Assembly (NCBI RefSeq): GCF_000014585.1
Contig: NC_008319.1
Coordinates: 806,001 to 870,000 of the forward strand
Source: Synechococcus sp. CC9311
GTDB taxonomy: Bacteria > Cyanobacteriota > Cyanobacteriia > PCC-6307 > Cyanobiaceae
Length of the DNA: 64,000 nucleotides
Direction of reading: 5' to 3'
In this document: piece after piece, positions 7,169-17,028 of the stretch
How the letters are laid out: the number at the start of each line of letters is the position of its first letter
How positions within the stretch are numbered: the stretch's first letter is position 1
Position numbers and translations under genes: made by a program
The notes under the pieces: model-generated
The model's database searches: none
What the model saw: only the letters and a program-made list of their open reading frames with translations
What the model was told of the DNA's origin: nothing

Positions 7169-8695
7169 TCAACCGTTTGAGCTGTTCAGAAGTGGCTCGA
7201 GATTGATGTGTTGCTCGAAGGCATCAGCGAGGCGATCAAGCAGTGCGTCTCGCTGCCGGCTGTGATGCGGTTGCTGTTCACTGAGCGGCGCCAATCCTTT
7301 GCGCTCCCGCAACTGATTCAGCCAGCGTCTCCGCCAAGGGCCGCTTTCAAAGACTCCATGGAGATAGGTGCCTGCCACCAGTCCCCCATGATCCGAGAAA
7401 GGCTTCACCCAACCCAGCTCCTCATCACGGCACAGGGGTTTGCAGGTTTCAGACGCGTTGTTGATCGTGGTAAGGCCATGGTGCAGTTCAAAGCCCTCAA
7501 TTTCGAGTGCATGGCTACCGCCAGGCCACAAGGCTGCACTGCTGCGTTGACGTAACGCCTTGTCTGCAGAGAACACTGTGCGAAGCGGTAAAAGGCCCAG
7601 GCCTGCCTGACTGGTGTTGCCGGATGGGGCACCGCCTTCCAGACCCTCGGGATCGCAAAGCTCATCGCCCAACATCTGCATGCCGCCGCAGATGCCAAAT
7701 ACATGCCCACCTCCTGTGTTGTAGGCCTGAAGTGCAGCTCCAAGCCCACTGTTGAGGATGGCGGCAAGGTCTCGGAGAGTTTGCTTGCTGCCTGGGATCA
7801 CAACGGCATCTGGCAAGCCAAGCTCCTCGCCCGGGGCGACCCAGCGCAACTGAACGGTGGGTTCGGCTTCCAGCGGATCGAGATCAGAGAAGTTGCTTAG
7901 AGACGGCAGCTTGAGTACGGCGATGTTGAGTTCTGCGCTGCGTTTGCGCCCTCGTCGTTCGAGGAGGTCGAGTGAATCCTCCGGGGGGAAAAGCTCATCC
8001 AGCCATGGCATCACTCCCAACACCGGCACGCCTGTATTGGCTTCAAGCCAGCGTTGACCCTCATCAAAAAGTTCACGCCGGCCGCGAAAACGATTGATCA
8101 AAAGCCCTTTGATGAGAGGGCGTTCCACCGGGCGCAGCAAGTTCAATGTGCCCACGATTTGCGCGAACACGCCTCCCCTTTCAATGTCTGCGACGAGAAC
8201 ACAATGCGCTCGTAGATATTGGGCGAGGCGCAGGTTGGTGAGATCACGTTTTTGAAGATTCACCTCCACTGGGCTTCCAGCGCCCTCGAGCACAAGGCGA
8301 CCGCCTGGATGACTGCTTTGCAATGCCTCTAGGCCCTGACGAATCGCCTTCCAGCCCGGTTTGAACCAGTCGCGGTAATAGTGCTCTGCGCGAGCGGATC
8401 CCACACTGTGACCGAGGTGGATCAGTTCACTGGTGGAGTCGCCCTGAGGTTTGAGCAACACAGGGTTCATCGCGCACTCAGGCTCCAACCCAGCAGCCCA
8501 GGCCTGAAGAGCTTGGGAATAGGCCATCTCGCCTCCGGCCTGATCCACCCAGGCGTTGTTACTCATGTTCTGTCCCTTAAAGGGCAGGGGTGTTTCACCT
8601 CTGCGGCGCAGCACTCTGCAGAGCGCAGCAGTCATCAACGATTTTCCGGCACCGCTTGAGGTGCCCAACACCATGAGTGCAGGTTTTGCGGTCAT
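7169..8695 (-). CDS. cobQ: Cobyric acid synthase
   Basis: This 508-residue enzyme amidates cobyrinic acid a,c-diamide at four carboxylates, using glutamine and ATP, in cobalamin (or pseudocobalamin) synthesis. The N-terminus has the nucleotide-binding loop [10 protein letters not shown] at residues 11-20 and [13 protein letters not shown]. The C-terminal glutamine-amidotransferase domain has its nucleophile Cys336 in [11 protein letters not shown] and a catalytic His in [10 protein letters not shown] near residue 450. Length and both domains match the family. Its start overlaps the stop of the Npun_F0494-like gene by ATGA. A ferredoxin gene follows about 100 bases downstream. Confidence 0.96.
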   Translation of the reverse strand: MTAKPALMVLGTSSGAGKSLMTAALCRVLRRRGETPLPFKGQNMSNNAWVDQAGGEMAYSQALQAWAAGLEPECAMNPVLLKPQGDSTSELIHLGHSVGSARAEHYYRDWFKPGWKAIRQGLEALQSSHPGGRLVLEGAGSPVEVNLQKRDLTNLRLAQYLRAHCVLVADIERGGVFAQIVGTLNLLRPVERPLIKGLLINRFRGRRELFDEGQRWLEANTGVPVLGVMPWLDELFPPEDSLDLLERRGRKRSAELNIAVLKLPSLSNFSDLDPLEAEPTVQLRWVAPGEELGLPDAVVIPGSKQTLRDLAAILNSGLGAALQAYNTGGGHVFGICGGMQMLGDELCDPEGLEGGAPSGNTSQAGLGLLPLRTVFSADKALRQRSSAALWPGGSHALEIEGFELHHGLTTINNASETCKPLCRDEELGWVKPFSDHGGLVAGTYLHGVFESGPWRRRWLNQLRERKGLAPLSEQQPHHSRQRDALLDRLADAFEQHINLEPLLNSSNG

Positions 8696-9069
8696 AGACG
8701 CGGCCGATGCCGGCGCAGCCAGTGATGCATCACTTGAAAAACATCTGCAGACGGGATTTCACCATCCCAATCATCGAGGAGGTTTCGTCCCATCGGAGTG
8801 AGGCGCACCCGCTCGGTGAGCCCTTGGCCATCCACTTCCCTGCGCAGTACACCCACTTGAATGAGCCAGATCAGATCGTCTTCTGTGCTCGAGGGTGAGA
8901 GAGGCTTTCGGCTAATGGCCATCCAATTCTGTTGGCTGCTGAGCTGCGTGCTGCTTCGGGCTTTGTGTTCTAGTTCGTCATAGAACGCTCGGCGAAACGG
9001 CAGACAGCGCATGGCCTGACGCGCCCGCTTCAAGGCCCTTACCGATACCAGGGTGATGGATGAGGTCAC
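8692..9069 (-). CDS. Conserved cyanobacterial protein, Npun_F0494-like
   Basis: The C-terminal part ([20 protein letters not shown], then [37 protein letters not shown]) matches my memory of the Npun_F0494 family, small cyanobacterial proteins with a winged-helix-like layout. I place the start at GTG 9069 ([16 protein letters not shown]). An open frame continues to 9363, but there it is low-complexity (many Thr, Gln, Asp) and overlaps the maf gene on the other strand. An ATG at 9225 is an alternative start. The stop overlaps the cobQ start by ATGA. Function is unknown. Confidence 0.75.
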   Translation of the reverse strand: MTSSITLVSVRALKRARQAMRCLPFRRAFYDELEHKARSSTQLSSQQNWMAISRKPLSPSSTEDDLIWLIQVGVLRREVDGQGLTERVRLTPMGRNLLDDWDGEIPSADVFQVMHHWLRRHRPRL

Positions 9070-9209
9070 GACCTTGCCGCTTCGTGCATCATTCTCCTCC
9101 GACTTCCTTCCGAACGTGGCCGGAAGATCTACAGCTTGATTGGGCTCATCGGTTTGGCTCGTTGGCTTGGTGTGATCAGCATCACACTGATGGAGATTGC
9201 TTGTTTGTT

Positions 9210-9812
9210 GTGTTGCTGTTGGCATCTGCGTCTCCTGCCAGGCGCCGTCTGTTGGAGCAAGCTCAGATTCCCCATCAGGTGATGGTGAGCGGTGTGGATG
9301 AAGATCAGATTCACCACCCTGATCCCGCTCAGTTAGTGCAGTTATTGGCTGAGGCCAAGGCATCCGCCGTGAAACTGAAAGTTGAGCAGAGTGCGGAGCT
9401 CAACGTATCGATCAAGGCCGTTCTCGGTTGTGACTCGGTGCTCGCGTTTGAAGGCGAGGTGTTTGGTAAGCCTGTGGATGCGGCAGAGGCCGTCGCGCGC
9501 TGGCAACGGATGCGCGGGAAGTGGGCTGAGTTGCATACCGGACATTGTTTAATCCCTCCATCCTTTGCACCTACAACAGAAGGCCGAGCCCCTGAGATGC
9601 AATGCACCTGTGTCACGACCCGTGTGCTGTTTGCCAATCTCACGGATGTGGAAGTTGAGGATTACGTGGCTTCAGGGGAGCCTTTGCAGTGTGCTGGTGG
9701 CTTCGCCCTCGAAGGACGCGGTGGCTGCTGTGTGGAGCAACTGGCTGGCTGCTATTCGAATGTGATCGGCCTCAGCCTTCCCCTGTTGCGACGTTGGCTT
9801 TCTCTCTCTTAG
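9210..9812 (+). CDS. Maf family nucleotide pyrophosphatase
   Basis: The product has 200 residues. I choose GTG at 9210 because the diagnostic Maf start, [16 protein letters not shown], follows at once, and the residues further upstream look non-coding. Other family blocks are [36 protein letters not shown] and ELHTGHCLI. The last is followed by a strand and [20 protein letters not shown], which matches the conserved GxPxxxAGGY region. Maf proteins hydrolyse non-canonical or modified NTPs as house-cleaning enzymes in the cytoplasm. The gene is divergent from the Npun_F0494-like gene. Confidence 0.93.
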   Translation: MLLLASASPARRRLLEQAQIPHQVMVSGVDEDQIHHPDPAQLVQLLAEAKASAVKLKVEQSAELNVSIKAVLGCDSVLAFEGEVFGKPVDAAEAVARWQRMRGKWAELHTGHCLIPPSFAPTTEGRAPEMQCTCVTTRVLFANLTDVEVEDYVASGEPLQCAGGFALEGRGGCCVEQLAGCYSNVIGLSLPLLRRWLSLS

Positions 9813-9874
9813 TGTCGTTGCCATTTTCCTCTTGTCGTAGCTACATCAAAGACAGTTCTTGCGTCGCCCGAACC

Positions 9875-10129
9875 ATGGCTCGCCTGCTTTGTCCCTATTT
9901 TTCGTTATTGATCATTACGGCCGGAGTAGCGCCTTCGTTTGCTTTTGAACCCCTTCAAAAATCCTTTAACGCAACGCCTCAAGAATCATCCAGTGAACTC
10001 GGTGTTGAGGACGTGAATTTCTCCTCAGACGATCTGAGGCAGGGGGAATCTTTAACGGTGACTCCGGCTGCTCCTGGTGAAAAGGGCCGTGCACCAAAAG
10101 GGTATTCCCTGCTGGACGTTGGTTTCTGA
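9875..10129 (+). CDS. Small secreted protein, hypothetical
   Basis: The product has 84 residues from ATG at 9875. It begins with a signal peptide (MARLLCPYFSLLIITAGVAPSFA). The mature part is short, acidic and probably unstructured, ending GRAPKGYSLLDVGF. It sits 60 bases after maf and before a shared terminator with psbC. I do not recognise the family. The Cys at position 6 is inside the hydrophobic leader and does not form a good lipobox. Confidence 0.6.
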   Translation: MARLLCPYFSLLIITAGVAPSFAFEPLQKSFNATPQESSSELGVEDVNFSSDDLRQGESLTVTPAAPGEKGRAPKGYSLLDVGF

Positions 10130-10177
10130 TCCTGTCTTGTCCGGTTGCGTTTCCCGCTCACTTCCTCTGTTTTGCCA

Positions 10178-10209
10178 ATAAAAAACCCTCACCTTGCGGC
10201 GAGGGTTGG
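10178..10209. terminator. Bidirectional terminator between psbC and a small secreted gene
   Basis: A stem made of AACCCTC and GAGGGTT, with an inner GCC/GGC-type extension and a short TTGC loop, is flanked by an A run on the left. On the minus strand this gives a T run after the psbC stop (psbC ends at 10230). It can also end plus-strand transcription of the 9875-10129 gene. Confidence 0.75.
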
Positions 10210-10229
10210 AAAGCATGATCAATGATTGA

Positions 10230-11618
10230 TCAGTCGAGGTCAGGCATTGCCAAGGTGGGCTCTGCTTGACGATCGATTCCTTTTTCGAAACCAGCAGCGG
10301 CTGCGCGCGCGCGGCCTGCGTGCCAGAGGTGACCCACCAGGAAGAAGAAGGCGAGCACAAATTGCGCTGCACCCAGCCACTGGCGAAGGTTCACGAAGTT
10401 CACCGAGTTTGGCTCGGTGATGATGCCTCCAACAGAGTTGAGCGAGGCATTAGGAGCGTGTGTCATGTATTCAGCTGCGCGGCGTACCTGCCAAGGCTGA
10501 ATATCGTTTTGGAGTTTGTCGAGGCTCAGGCCGTTGGGCCCACGAAGGGGCTCAAGCCAAGGACCGCGAAAATCCCAGAAACGCATGGTTTCACCACCAA
10601 AGATGATTTCACCTGTGGGGGAGCGCATTAGGTACTTACCAAGACCGGTGGGGCCCATGGCCGAACCGATGTTTGCGCCCATGCGTTGGTCACGCACAAG
10701 GAAGGTGAAGCTCTGTGCTTGAGAGGCTTCGGCGTTGGTTGGTCCCCAGAATTCGGAGGGATAGGCGGTGTTGTTGAACCAAATAAAGGCTGAACAAATG
10801 AAGCTCATGAAGCTCAGCGCTCCAAGGCTGTAGCTCAGATAAGCCTCACCGTTCCAGATGAAGGCGCGACGCACCCAGCCGAAAGGCTTGGTGACGACGT
10901 GCCAGATGCCACCGAAGATGCAGGTCAAACCAAGCCAGATGTGTCCACCGATGATGTCCTCCATGGAGTTCACACCGATGATCCAGCCCTCGCCACCAAA
11001 CGGAGCTCGGAACAAATAACCAAAGATCACACCTGGATCAAGAGTTGGATTCGTGATCAAACGAACATCTCCACCACCTGGGGCCCAGGTGTCGTAGACG
11101 CCGCCAAAGAACATGGCCTTAAAGACCAAAAGGAGGCAGCCAACGCCAAGAAGGATCAGGTGATAACCAATGATGTTGGTCATCTGGTTTTTATCGCGCC
11201 AGTCTTGGGAGAAGAATGTGGAGTAGTTCTCCAGAATCTCCGGACCGCGCAATGCGTGGTACAGCCCGCCTAGGCCGAGCACGGCAGAACTGATTAGGTG
11301 CAGAACACCCACCACGAAGAAGGGGAAGAGATCAGTGACCTCACCGCCAGGACCAACGCCATAGCCGAGCGTGGCTACGTGGGGCATGCAAATGACACCC
11401 TGCTCATACATCGGCTTGTCGAAGGTGAAATGACTCACCTCAAACAGAATCATGGCTCCGGCCCAGAACACCATCAGACCGGCATGGGCCACGTGGGCAC
11501 CTAGCAGTCGGCCGGACAGGTTAATGAGTCGAGCATTGCCGGACCACCAGGCAAAGCCGGTGGAGTCGAGGTCTTTACCGCCAGTGGCGATAAGACCGGA
11601 ATTAAAGGGCGTTTCCAC
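10230..11618 (-). CDS. psbC: Photosystem II CP43 chlorophyll protein
   Basis: CP43 is a six-helix inner antenna protein of photosystem II in the thylakoid membrane; it binds chlorophyll a and a Glu ligand of the Mn4CaO5 cluster. The 462-residue product starts at GTG 11618 with [14 protein letters not shown], the known start in this family. This start lies 17 nt inside the psbD gene. Visible CP43 landmarks are [22 protein letters not shown], the loop [20 protein letters not shown] and the C-terminal helix [21 protein letters not shown]. An upstream ATG (11696) in the frame is inside psbD and is not used. It is followed by a terminator. Confidence 0.98.
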   Translation of the reverse strand: METPFNSGLIATGGKDLDSTGFAWWSGNARLINLSGRLLGAHVAHAGLMVFWAGAMILFEVSHFTFDKPMYEQGVICMPHVATLGYGVGPGGEVTDLFPFFVVGVLHLISSAVLGLGGLYHALRGPEILENYSTFFSQDWRDKNQMTNIIGYHLILLGVGCLLLVFKAMFFGGVYDTWAPGGGDVRLITNPTLDPGVIFGYLFRAPFGGEGWIIGVNSMEDIIGGHIWLGLTCIFGGIWHVVTKPFGWVRRAFIWNGEAYLSYSLGALSFMSFICSAFIWFNNTAYPSEFWGPTNAEASQAQSFTFLVRDQRMGANIGSAMGPTGLGKYLMRSPTGEIIFGGETMRFWDFRGPWLEPLRGPNGLSLDKLQNDIQPWQVRRAAEYMTHAPNASLNSVGGIITEPNSVNFVNLRQWLGAAQFVLAFFFLVGHLWHAGRARAAAAGFEKGIDRQAEPTLAMPDLD

Positions 11619-12657
11619 GGGGCAGAACCTCTTCAGGGAAGACGAAGTTTTCGTGCGGCTGGTCAGCCGGTGCCATCCAGGCACGCAGACCTTCATTCAG
11701 AAGAATGTTCTTCGTGTAGAAGGTTTCAAATTCAGGATCCTCAGCTGCGCGGATTTCCTGTGACACGAAGTCATAGGCACGCAAGTTGAGTGCAAGGCCG
11801 ATGATGCCGATGGCACTGGTCCACAAGCCCATCACTGGCACAAACAGCATGAAGAAGTGCAGCCAACGCTTGTTGGAGAACGCAATTCCGAAGATTTGGC
11901 TCCAGAAACGGTTGGCGGTAACCATTGAATAGGTCTCTTCTTCCTGGGTGGGTTCGAACGCCTTGAAGGTGTTCGACTGTTCACCATCCTCAAAAAGAGT
12001 GTTTTCCACAGTCGCGCCGTGAATGGCGCAAAGCAGTGCACCGCCAAGAATGCCGGCCACTCCCATCATGTGGAAGGGATTCAAGGTCCAGTTATGGAAG
12101 CCCTGTAGGAACAACAGGAAGCGGAAAATTGCAGCCACACCAAAGGAGGGCGCAAAGAACCAGCTGCTCTGTCCCAAGGGATACATCAGGAAGACACTGA
12201 CGAACACCGCAATCGGACCTGAGAAGGCGATGGCGTTGTAGGGACGAATGCCGACGAGACGAGCAATTTCAAACTGACGCAGCATGAAGCCGATCAGTGC
12301 AAAGGCGCCGTGGAGAGCAACGAAAGCCCAGAGGCCTCCAAGCTGGCACCAGCGGACAAAATCACCCTGGGCTTCTGGGCCCCAGAGCAAGAGAAGGCTG
12401 TGACCCATCGCATCAGCGGGGGTGGACACAGCAGCAGTGAGAAAGTTGCAACCCTCGAGGTACGACGACGCGATGCCGTGGGTGTACCAGGAAGTTACAA
12501 AGGTGGTTCCCGTTAACCAGCCACCGATGGAGAGGTAGGCCGTGGGAAGAAGGAGAATGCCGGACCAGCCGACAAACACAAATCGGTCGCGTTTGAGCCA
12601 GTCATCGAGGACGTCGAACCATCCCCGCTGCGGCATGCGACCTGCAGCGATCGTCAT
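11602..12657 (-). CDS. psbD: Photosystem II D2 protein
   Basis: D2 pairs with D1 to form the photosystem II reaction centre in the thylakoid. The 351-residue length from ATG 12657 ([20 protein letters not shown]) matches the family exactly. An in-frame extension to 12711 is not needed. Landmarks include [43 protein letters not shown], the non-haem iron and quinone region with [20 protein letters not shown], and the C-terminus [16 protein letters not shown]. The last 17 nt overlap psbC, so both are made from one mRNA. The 220 bases upstream, before divergent ycf4, must hold its promoter. Confidence 0.98.
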   Translation of the reverse strand: MTIAAGRMPQRGWFDVLDDWLKRDRFVFVGWSGILLLPTAYLSIGGWLTGTTFVTSWYTHGIASSYLEGCNFLTAAVSTPADAMGHSLLLLWGPEAQGDFVRWCQLGGLWAFVALHGAFALIGFMLRQFEIARLVGIRPYNAIAFSGPIAVFVSVFLMYPLGQSSWFFAPSFGVAAIFRFLLFLQGFHNWTLNPFHMMGVAGILGGALLCAIHGATVENTLFEDGEQSNTFKAFEPTQEEETYSMVTANRFWSQIFGIAFSNKRWLHFFMLFVPVMGLWTSAIGIIGLALNLRAYDFVSQEIRAAEDPEFETFYTKNILLNEGLRAWMAPADQPHENFVFPEEVLPRGNAL

Positions 12658-12876
12658 GAGTTGAACGGTGCGGTTAACCCGCATGCATTGGGTTCCTGGC
12701 GACCTTAACAATCTTGTTGGGTAGTTCGGGGCTTAGATGGCTCAGCTGAAACCCGTTGTATCGGAATGCATCTTCTGGGTTTCTTTCGATTTGCGTCCTC
12801 GTTTCGTGGCAATGCTTTGTACGGGACTCAGCTGATTGGCTTTGCAGTCCAAAATGACCTTTGATATCAGGCTTTG
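12658..12876. promoter_or_regulatory. Divergent promoter region of psbDC and ycf4
   Basis: This 219-bp spacer separates the start codons of psbD (minus) and ycf4 (plus), so it must hold both promoters and the psbD leader. I cannot name a specific box by eye with confidence. Confidence 0.45.
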
Positions 12877-13413
12877 ATGGCCGCTGAACTGCTCGAACAA
12901 CCCGTCCTGGGCTCACGCCGGCTTTCGAACATTCTCGTTGCCCTGATGGTCACGATTGGCGGTATTGGTTTTTTGTTTGCGTCCCTTTCCAGCTACCTGG
13001 GTCGTGATCTCCTGCCATTAGGCCATCCCGCTGGCTTGGTGTTTGTTCCTCAAGGACTGATCATGGGGCTGTACAGCCTTGCTGCAGCCCTTCTCGCCTC
13101 CTATCTGTGGGCAGTCATCACGATCAACGTTGGCTCGGGTAGCAACCGTTTTGATCGCTCCGCCGGTGTCGTGACAATCTCAAGACGTGGATTTCGTCAG
13201 CCGATCAGCGTTGAGATTCCCATCAAAGACATCCAGGCGGTGAAAGTTGAGGTGAGAGATGGCTTCAACACACGACGCCGTGTCTCGCTTCGTGTTCGCG
13301 GAAGACGAGACATGCCTCTCACCCGTGTTGGCGAGCCTCTCCCTCTGGCCCAGTTGGAACAGGACGGTGCCGAGTTGGCACGTTTTTTAGGTGTGAATCT
13401 CGAAGGACTTTGA
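12877..13413 (+). CDS. ycf4: Photosystem I assembly protein Ycf4
   Basis: This is a 178-residue thylakoid protein that helps assemble photosystem I. Two membrane helices lie near the N-terminus (about residues 20-40 and 60-85). The conserved [10 protein letters not shown] falls between them. The stromal domain carries [38 protein letters not shown], a family signature, and ends with an [19 protein letters not shown] block. ATG 12877 is preferred over an adjacent TTG. The stop (TGA at 13411-13413) lies just ahead of the cyclophilin gene, suggesting cotranscription. Confidence 0.96.
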   Translation: MAAELLEQPVLGSRRLSNILVALMVTIGGIGFLFASLSSYLGRDLLPLGHPAGLVFVPQGLIMGLYSLAAALLASYLWAVITINVGSGSNRFDRSAGVVTISRRGFRQPISVEIPIKDIQAVKVEVRDGFNTRRRVSLRVRGRRDMPLTRVGEPLPLAQLEQDGAELARFLGVNLEGL

Positions 13414-13424
13414 TCTTCCCTTTT

Positions 13425-14123
13425 ATGTTGCGCTCAATCATGCGAACGCTTTTATCCCTTGCCGTTTGCTTGCCACTTCTTGTTGGTTGCTCTCAGTCCA
13501 ATACAGCTTCAACGGCTTCCGTTCCCTCGGGTTGTAGCCAGGCCAGTAGTCCCTGTCTTCAAGGGAAGGCCGAGGTGGAGCTCATGACCACCCGGGGGGC
13601 GGTGAAGCTTGAACTCGATGGTGACGCGGCCCCCGTTACGGCCGGAAATTTTGTGGACCTTGTCAAAAGAGGTGTGTATGACGGCACCGTGTTCCACAGG
13701 GTGATTCGTGAGCCGGTTCCCTTTGTGGTGCAAGGCGGCGACCCTGCATCTAGCGACCCAAGCACGTTGAAGTCTCAATACGGCCAGGGAAGTTTTATCG
13801 ATCCAGACAGTGGGCAGGCACGATTCATTCCCCTTGAGCTGTCGTATCAAAGCGAAGATCAGCCGCGTTACAGCCGCCAGAGCACCAATCCCAGCGATCT
13901 GCAGCAGCTCAAGTTGAGCCATGAGCGTGGAGCCGTTGCCATGGCTCGCTCCCAATCACCGGATTCGGCCAGCGCCCAGTTCTATATGGCCTTGAAACCG
14001 CTTCCCGAGTTGGATGGTCGTTATGCGGTCTTCGGTCGTGTGACCGATGGCTTGGATGTGGTGGATGCGATCGAACAGGACGACAAGTTGCTCAAGGCAA
14101 AGCTGCTCACACCAGGACTTTGA
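13425..14123 (+). CDS. Cyclophilin-type peptidyl-prolyl isomerase, lipoprotein
   Basis: The 232-residue product catalyses proline cis-trans isomerisation. It opens with a signal peptide and a lipobox (LPLLVGC), so the mature protein is probably lipid-anchored at the periplasmic or lumenal side. The cyclophilin core shows VELMTTRGAVKLEL, PVTAGNFVDLVKRGVYDGTVFHRV, FVVQGGDP and, near the end, SPDSASAQFYMAL and LDGRYAVFGRVTDG. An insert of about 60 residues follows the VQGGDP block, as in cyanobacterial cyclophilins. Starts at ATG 13425 or 13440 are both possible. It follows ycf4 by 11 bases. Confidence 0.92.
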   Translation: MLRSIMRTLLSLAVCLPLLVGCSQSNTASTASVPSGCSQASSPCLQGKAEVELMTTRGAVKLELDGDAAPVTAGNFVDLVKRGVYDGTVFHRVIREPVPFVVQGGDPASSDPSTLKSQYGQGSFIDPDSGQARFIPLELSYQSEDQPRYSRQSTNPSDLQQLKLSHERGAVAMARSQSPDSASAQFYMALKPLPELDGRYAVFGRVTDGLDVVDAIEQDDKLLKAKLLTPGL

Positions 14124-14132
14124 CAGTCGTCA

Positions 14133-14663
14133 TCAAGCGGGCACACGCCCGCCGCTGATGGCGGCTTTTAGCAATTCGGTGTTCACCCCTGACGCGCGCT
14201 CCAAGGCAACCTTTCCGGTACGGGCAATCTCCAGGATTCCGTAGGGAGCCATGAGGCGCTCTAGGGCCACCAATTTGCCCGGATCCCCCACTACTTCCAG
14301 GGTGAGAGCGTCATCGGCAACGTCTACCACTTTGGCGCGGAAGACCTGCACCAACTCAAGAATGGCGCTGCGTTGTTCCGCCGGTGCTGACACCTTCATC
14401 AGCATCAGCTCCCGTTCCACAGCGGGCAGCTGCGAGAGATCGAGTACCTGGAGCACGTTCACCAGCTTGTCGAGCTGTTTGCTCATTTGCTGAAGGGTGT
14501 GTTCATCGCCCTCCACCACCATGGTGAGCCGCGATTGACCGTTGGTTTCAGCAGGACCTACCGCCAAGCTGTCGATATTGAAGCCGCGTCGAGCGAAGAG
14601 GCCGGCGATACGGCTTAGAGCGCCGGATTCGTCCTCCACCAGGACGGACAGGGTGTGCTTCAT
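14133..14663 (-). CDS. ilvN: Acetolactate synthase small (regulatory) subunit
   Basis: The 176-residue regulatory subunit binds valine and activates the catalytic IlvB subunit in branched-chain amino acid synthesis. It has an N-terminal ACT domain ([36 protein letters not shown]), the family hallmark, then a second ACT-like C-terminal domain ([33 protein letters not shown]). It ends with [17 protein letters not shown], as in other IlvH/IlvN proteins. The length is typical. Its start overlaps the stop of the upstream alpha/beta hydrolase gene in an ATGA junction. The catalytic subunit gene is not in the window. Confidence 0.96.
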   Translation of the reverse strand: MKHTLSVLVEDESGALSRIAGLFARRGFNIDSLAVGPAETNGQSRLTMVVEGDEHTLQQMSKQLDKLVNVLQVLDLSQLPAVERELMLMKVSAPAEQRSAILELVQVFRAKVVDVADDALTLEVVGDPGKLVALERLMAPYGILEIARTGKVALERASGVNTELLKAAISGGRVPA

Positions 14664-15658
14664 GCCCGGTGCTGTGTTCCCAGCGCGCTTGTTCTTCCTA
14701 AATTAAGGTCCAGCCAGCGCAAAAGCTCTTGATGGAAGTGTTCAGGGCTTTCATCGTGGGGGCAATGCCCACTGCCGTCGAGTACGCATAGCTTCAGCCA
14801 GGAGTGCTGCTGCTGAAGTTTTTCGCCGATCATCAAGGGCACAAATCGGTCTTGCCTGCCCCAAAGCAGCAGAAGGGGGATCGGCTGATGTTGTTCGGCT
14901 AAACGTTCCAGCAATGCCGGGGCTGTGACCTCCCGTGGACGTAAAGCCATGCCAACGCTCATGGCTCGGAGGCTGCGTGCAGCCGTACGGCGACGGGCTG
15001 GGCTTGCGATCAGCTGGTGCAATTCCCGGTCGGAGCGGATGGAACGTGAATAGGCCCCTTGAAGGCCTAAGCGCAGCAGGGCGGTGCGACTAATCAAGGG
15101 GACGATCAGTTCGAGAGGGAGCAGCCTGCAGAGCAACTGCACAGCGGCTGTTTTAAATCGGCGACGTCGGCGGGATTGTTGCTTTGGCAACGGCTGCATG
15201 AGGGCCGGATCGGGCAGCGGTGCAGCAACCACTGCTGTGACCCATTCAGGATGAAAGGCTGCTGCGGTGAGCGCGGTGAGGCCGCCCAGGGAGTTACCAA
15301 CCAACACCGCGGGTTGTTGAACCACCTGCTCCAGAAACGCTGCCAACTGCCGCGCCCAAAAACGGTTGTCCAAGCGGATTTGGGAATGAAGGCCTGGTTG
15401 TTCGGAGCGACCGAAACCGATCAAATCAATGCTGTAGACCCGATATCCAGCCTTCGTGAGTGGGGCTGCGTTGTGACGCCAATGGCTGCTGCTGGCACCA
15501 AACCCATGCAGCAAAACCATTGCGGGCGCTTCTGGATCTCCGAGTACCCGCCAGTGACAGCGGTAGCCCTCCCAGATCCATTCCGCGCTTTCGCCCCAAT
15601 CGGCACCGTTGGAGGCAGGCTGGAGAGTGGTTGCGTGCACACGCCTGACGGAGTCCAA
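14660..15658 (-). CDS. Alpha/beta-fold hydrolase
   Basis: The product has 332 residues. The oxyanion-hole motif is in [17 protein letters not shown] near residue 50, the nucleophile elbow is [11 protein letters not shown] (Ser near residue 120), and the catalytic His is in [16 protein letters not shown] near residue 300. The acid is probably the Asp in [12 protein letters not shown]. The order and spacing match small-molecule esterases or C-C hydrolases. Similar proteins are common in cyanobacteria beside photosynthesis genes, but the substrate is unknown. It is coupled to ilvN and is divergent from trm1, with starts only about 20 bases apart, so the precise N-terminus is uncertain. Confidence 0.88.
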   Translation of the reverse strand: MDSVRRVHATTLQPASNGADWGESAEWIWEGYRCHWRVLGDPEAPAMVLLHGFGASSSHWRHNAAPLTKAGYRVYSIDLIGFGRSEQPGLHSQIRLDNRFWARQLAAFLEQVVQQPAVLVGNSLGGLTALTAAAFHPEWVTAVVAAPLPDPALMQPLPKQQSRRRRRFKTAAVQLLCRLLPLELIVPLISRTALLRLGLQGAYSRSIRSDRELHQLIASPARRRTAARSLRAMSVGMALRPREVTAPALLERLAEQHQPIPLLLLWGRQDRFVPLMIGEKLQQQHSWLKLCVLDGSGHCPHDESPEHFHQELLRWLDLNLGRTSALGTQHRA

Positions 15659-15677
15659 CAGTCACTATCGCGAAGGG

Positions 15678-16859
15678 ATGGCGTCTGTGCGGCCCGGGGG
15701 TGGTTTCTTTCGCCCCGACTCCAGACCGGCGAGGGATTTCTCCGTGTTGGTGGCTGCCTCGACCTTGGAGGGCGCGTCCGGCGATCGTCCGCTGCGCTGG
15801 CTCGACCTCATGGCGGGTTGCGGGATCCGCTCTCTTCGCTGGGGACTGGAGGCGAGGCGGGCGTCCCATCAGCAAGTGGAGCTCTGGGTGAATGACGCAG
15901 ATCAAGAGCGAGGGCCTCTGCTAGCTGCAAATCTCGAACCGTTGCAATCCTGTGCCGGTGTCGTGCTCATCCAGAGCCATCAGGCGGCGGAGCGGCTCCT
16001 GCGTGAGGCCTATTTGGAGCATCGTTTTTTTGATCTGATCGATCTCGACCCTTTTGGATGCCCGAATGTGTTGCTTCAATCCACACTCCAGGCGATGCGT
16101 TTTGGAGGCGTGCTGTTGCTTGCGAGCACCGACGGTCGCTCACCGACGGGGCATGACCGGTTTGCGGCTGTGCGCCGGTTTGGTGCAGCGGCTCGTGCCC
16201 ACCCTTCGAGTTGGGAGCTGGCGTTGCGCCTGCAATTGGCTGCTCTAGCCCGTGAAGCTTGGCTGCTGGGACGAGGTCTAGAGCCCTTGTTCTGCTTTAG
16301 CGATGGCCGCACCTTCCGTGTTGCGGTGCGCATGCGTCAGCGGATCCGTTCGGGTGAAGAGCAGCAGCTGGGGTTTTTGGCCCGTTGTGACCGCTGCGGT
16401 GATCAGGCGGTGCAAGCGATGTTGGACCTGCAGGGCTGGAGACCCTGCGCTTGTACCGATGGCTGCGGACGCTGGGCGGTGAGTGGTCCGCTCTGGGTTG
16501 GTCCGCTGCAGGATGTTCCCCAGATCAAAGGCCTATTGGAGATCAGTGACAGGTTGGATGCAGCTTCGAGCACGGGGTTAAGTGAGGGGCAAGACCGAAC
16601 CCTTGCCCCTCGCAGCAGGCGGCTGCTGGAGGGGTTGATGGCGGATCCTGGTCAACCGGCCTGTTGCTGGTCGACGGGTGAATTATCCCGACGACTTCAG
16701 CTCAAAGGCCCCCCTGCAATCGAGCCCTTGGTTGCAGCGCTTCGGGCCTCCGGGCACAGCGCGTCGGTGAGTGGGGTGATGGCTGGGCAGGTGCGAACCA
16801 ATGCGCCTCTCGGCATCTTGTTACGACGATGCGCCGAATTTGGCGGGAAAGATCGTTAA
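15678..16859 (+). CDS. trm1: tRNA (guanine-26 N2) dimethyltransferase Trm1
   Basis: The product has 393 residues from ATG 15678 (MASVRPGGGFFRP). It transfers methyl groups from S-adenosylmethionine to guanine in tRNA. The SAM-binding motif I is visible as WLDLMAGCGIRSLRWGLEA. The catalytic DPFG motif is FDLIDLDPFGCPNVLLQ. A four-Cys zinc-like cluster follows in CDRCGDQAVQ and CACTDGCGRW near residues 235-265. Trm1 is mainly archaeal and eukaryotic and is sporadic in bacteria, but cyanobacteria are among the bacteria known to carry it. An upstream ATG at 15609 is inside the divergent hydrolase gene and is not preferred. Confidence 0.9.
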   Translation: MASVRPGGGFFRPDSRPARDFSVLVAASTLEGASGDRPLRWLDLMAGCGIRSLRWGLEARRASHQQVELWVNDADQERGPLLAANLEPLQSCAGVVLIQSHQAAERLLREAYLEHRFFDLIDLDPFGCPNVLLQSTLQAMRFGGVLLLASTDGRSPTGHDRFAAVRRFGAAARAHPSSWELALRLQLAALAREAWLLGRGLEPLFCFSDGRTFRVAVRMRQRIRSGEEQQLGFLARCDRCGDQAVQAMLDLQGWRPCACTDGCGRWAVSGPLWVGPLQDVPQIKGLLEISDRLDAASSTGLSEGQDRTLAPRSRRLLEGLMADPGQPACCWSTGELSRRLQLKGPPAIEPLVAALRASGHSASVSGVMAGQVRTNAPLGILLRRCAEFGGKDR

Positions 16860-16886
16860 ATAGATGTTGATTGTGAATCCCGTTTC

Positions 16887-16985
16887 ATGGCTTCGGAAAT
16901 TTTCGGAATTGCTGTCGTGTTCTGGGTGTTGATTCCCGTTGGCCTCGCTGGTGGTGCCTTGCTTTTGAAACTCCAAGGCGACTGA
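16887..16985 (+). CDS. petM: Cytochrome b6f complex subunit 7 (PetM)
   Basis: This small gene encodes 32 residues starting [20 protein letters not shown] and ending in a [11 protein letters not shown] tail. That is the single-helix PetM subunit of cytochrome b6f, a thylakoid electron-transfer complex. Length and the KLQGD end match the family. It lies 27 bases after trm1 and 43 bases before ycf39 on the same strand. Confidence 0.95.
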   Translation: MASEIFGIAVVFWVLIPVGLAGGALLLKLQGD

Positions 16986-17028
16986 TGGGCGCGTCCGGCC
17001 TTTGGGCCCTTTAGGCTCCTCGCTTGCG

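Noticed and set aside
7208-8659. Several plus-strand frames inside cobQ
   Set aside because: They are shadows of a well-supported minus-strand gene with known motifs.
10266-11763. Plus-strand frames inside psbC and psbD
   Set aside because: They are antisense shadows of highly conserved photosystem II genes, with no ribosome site or domain.
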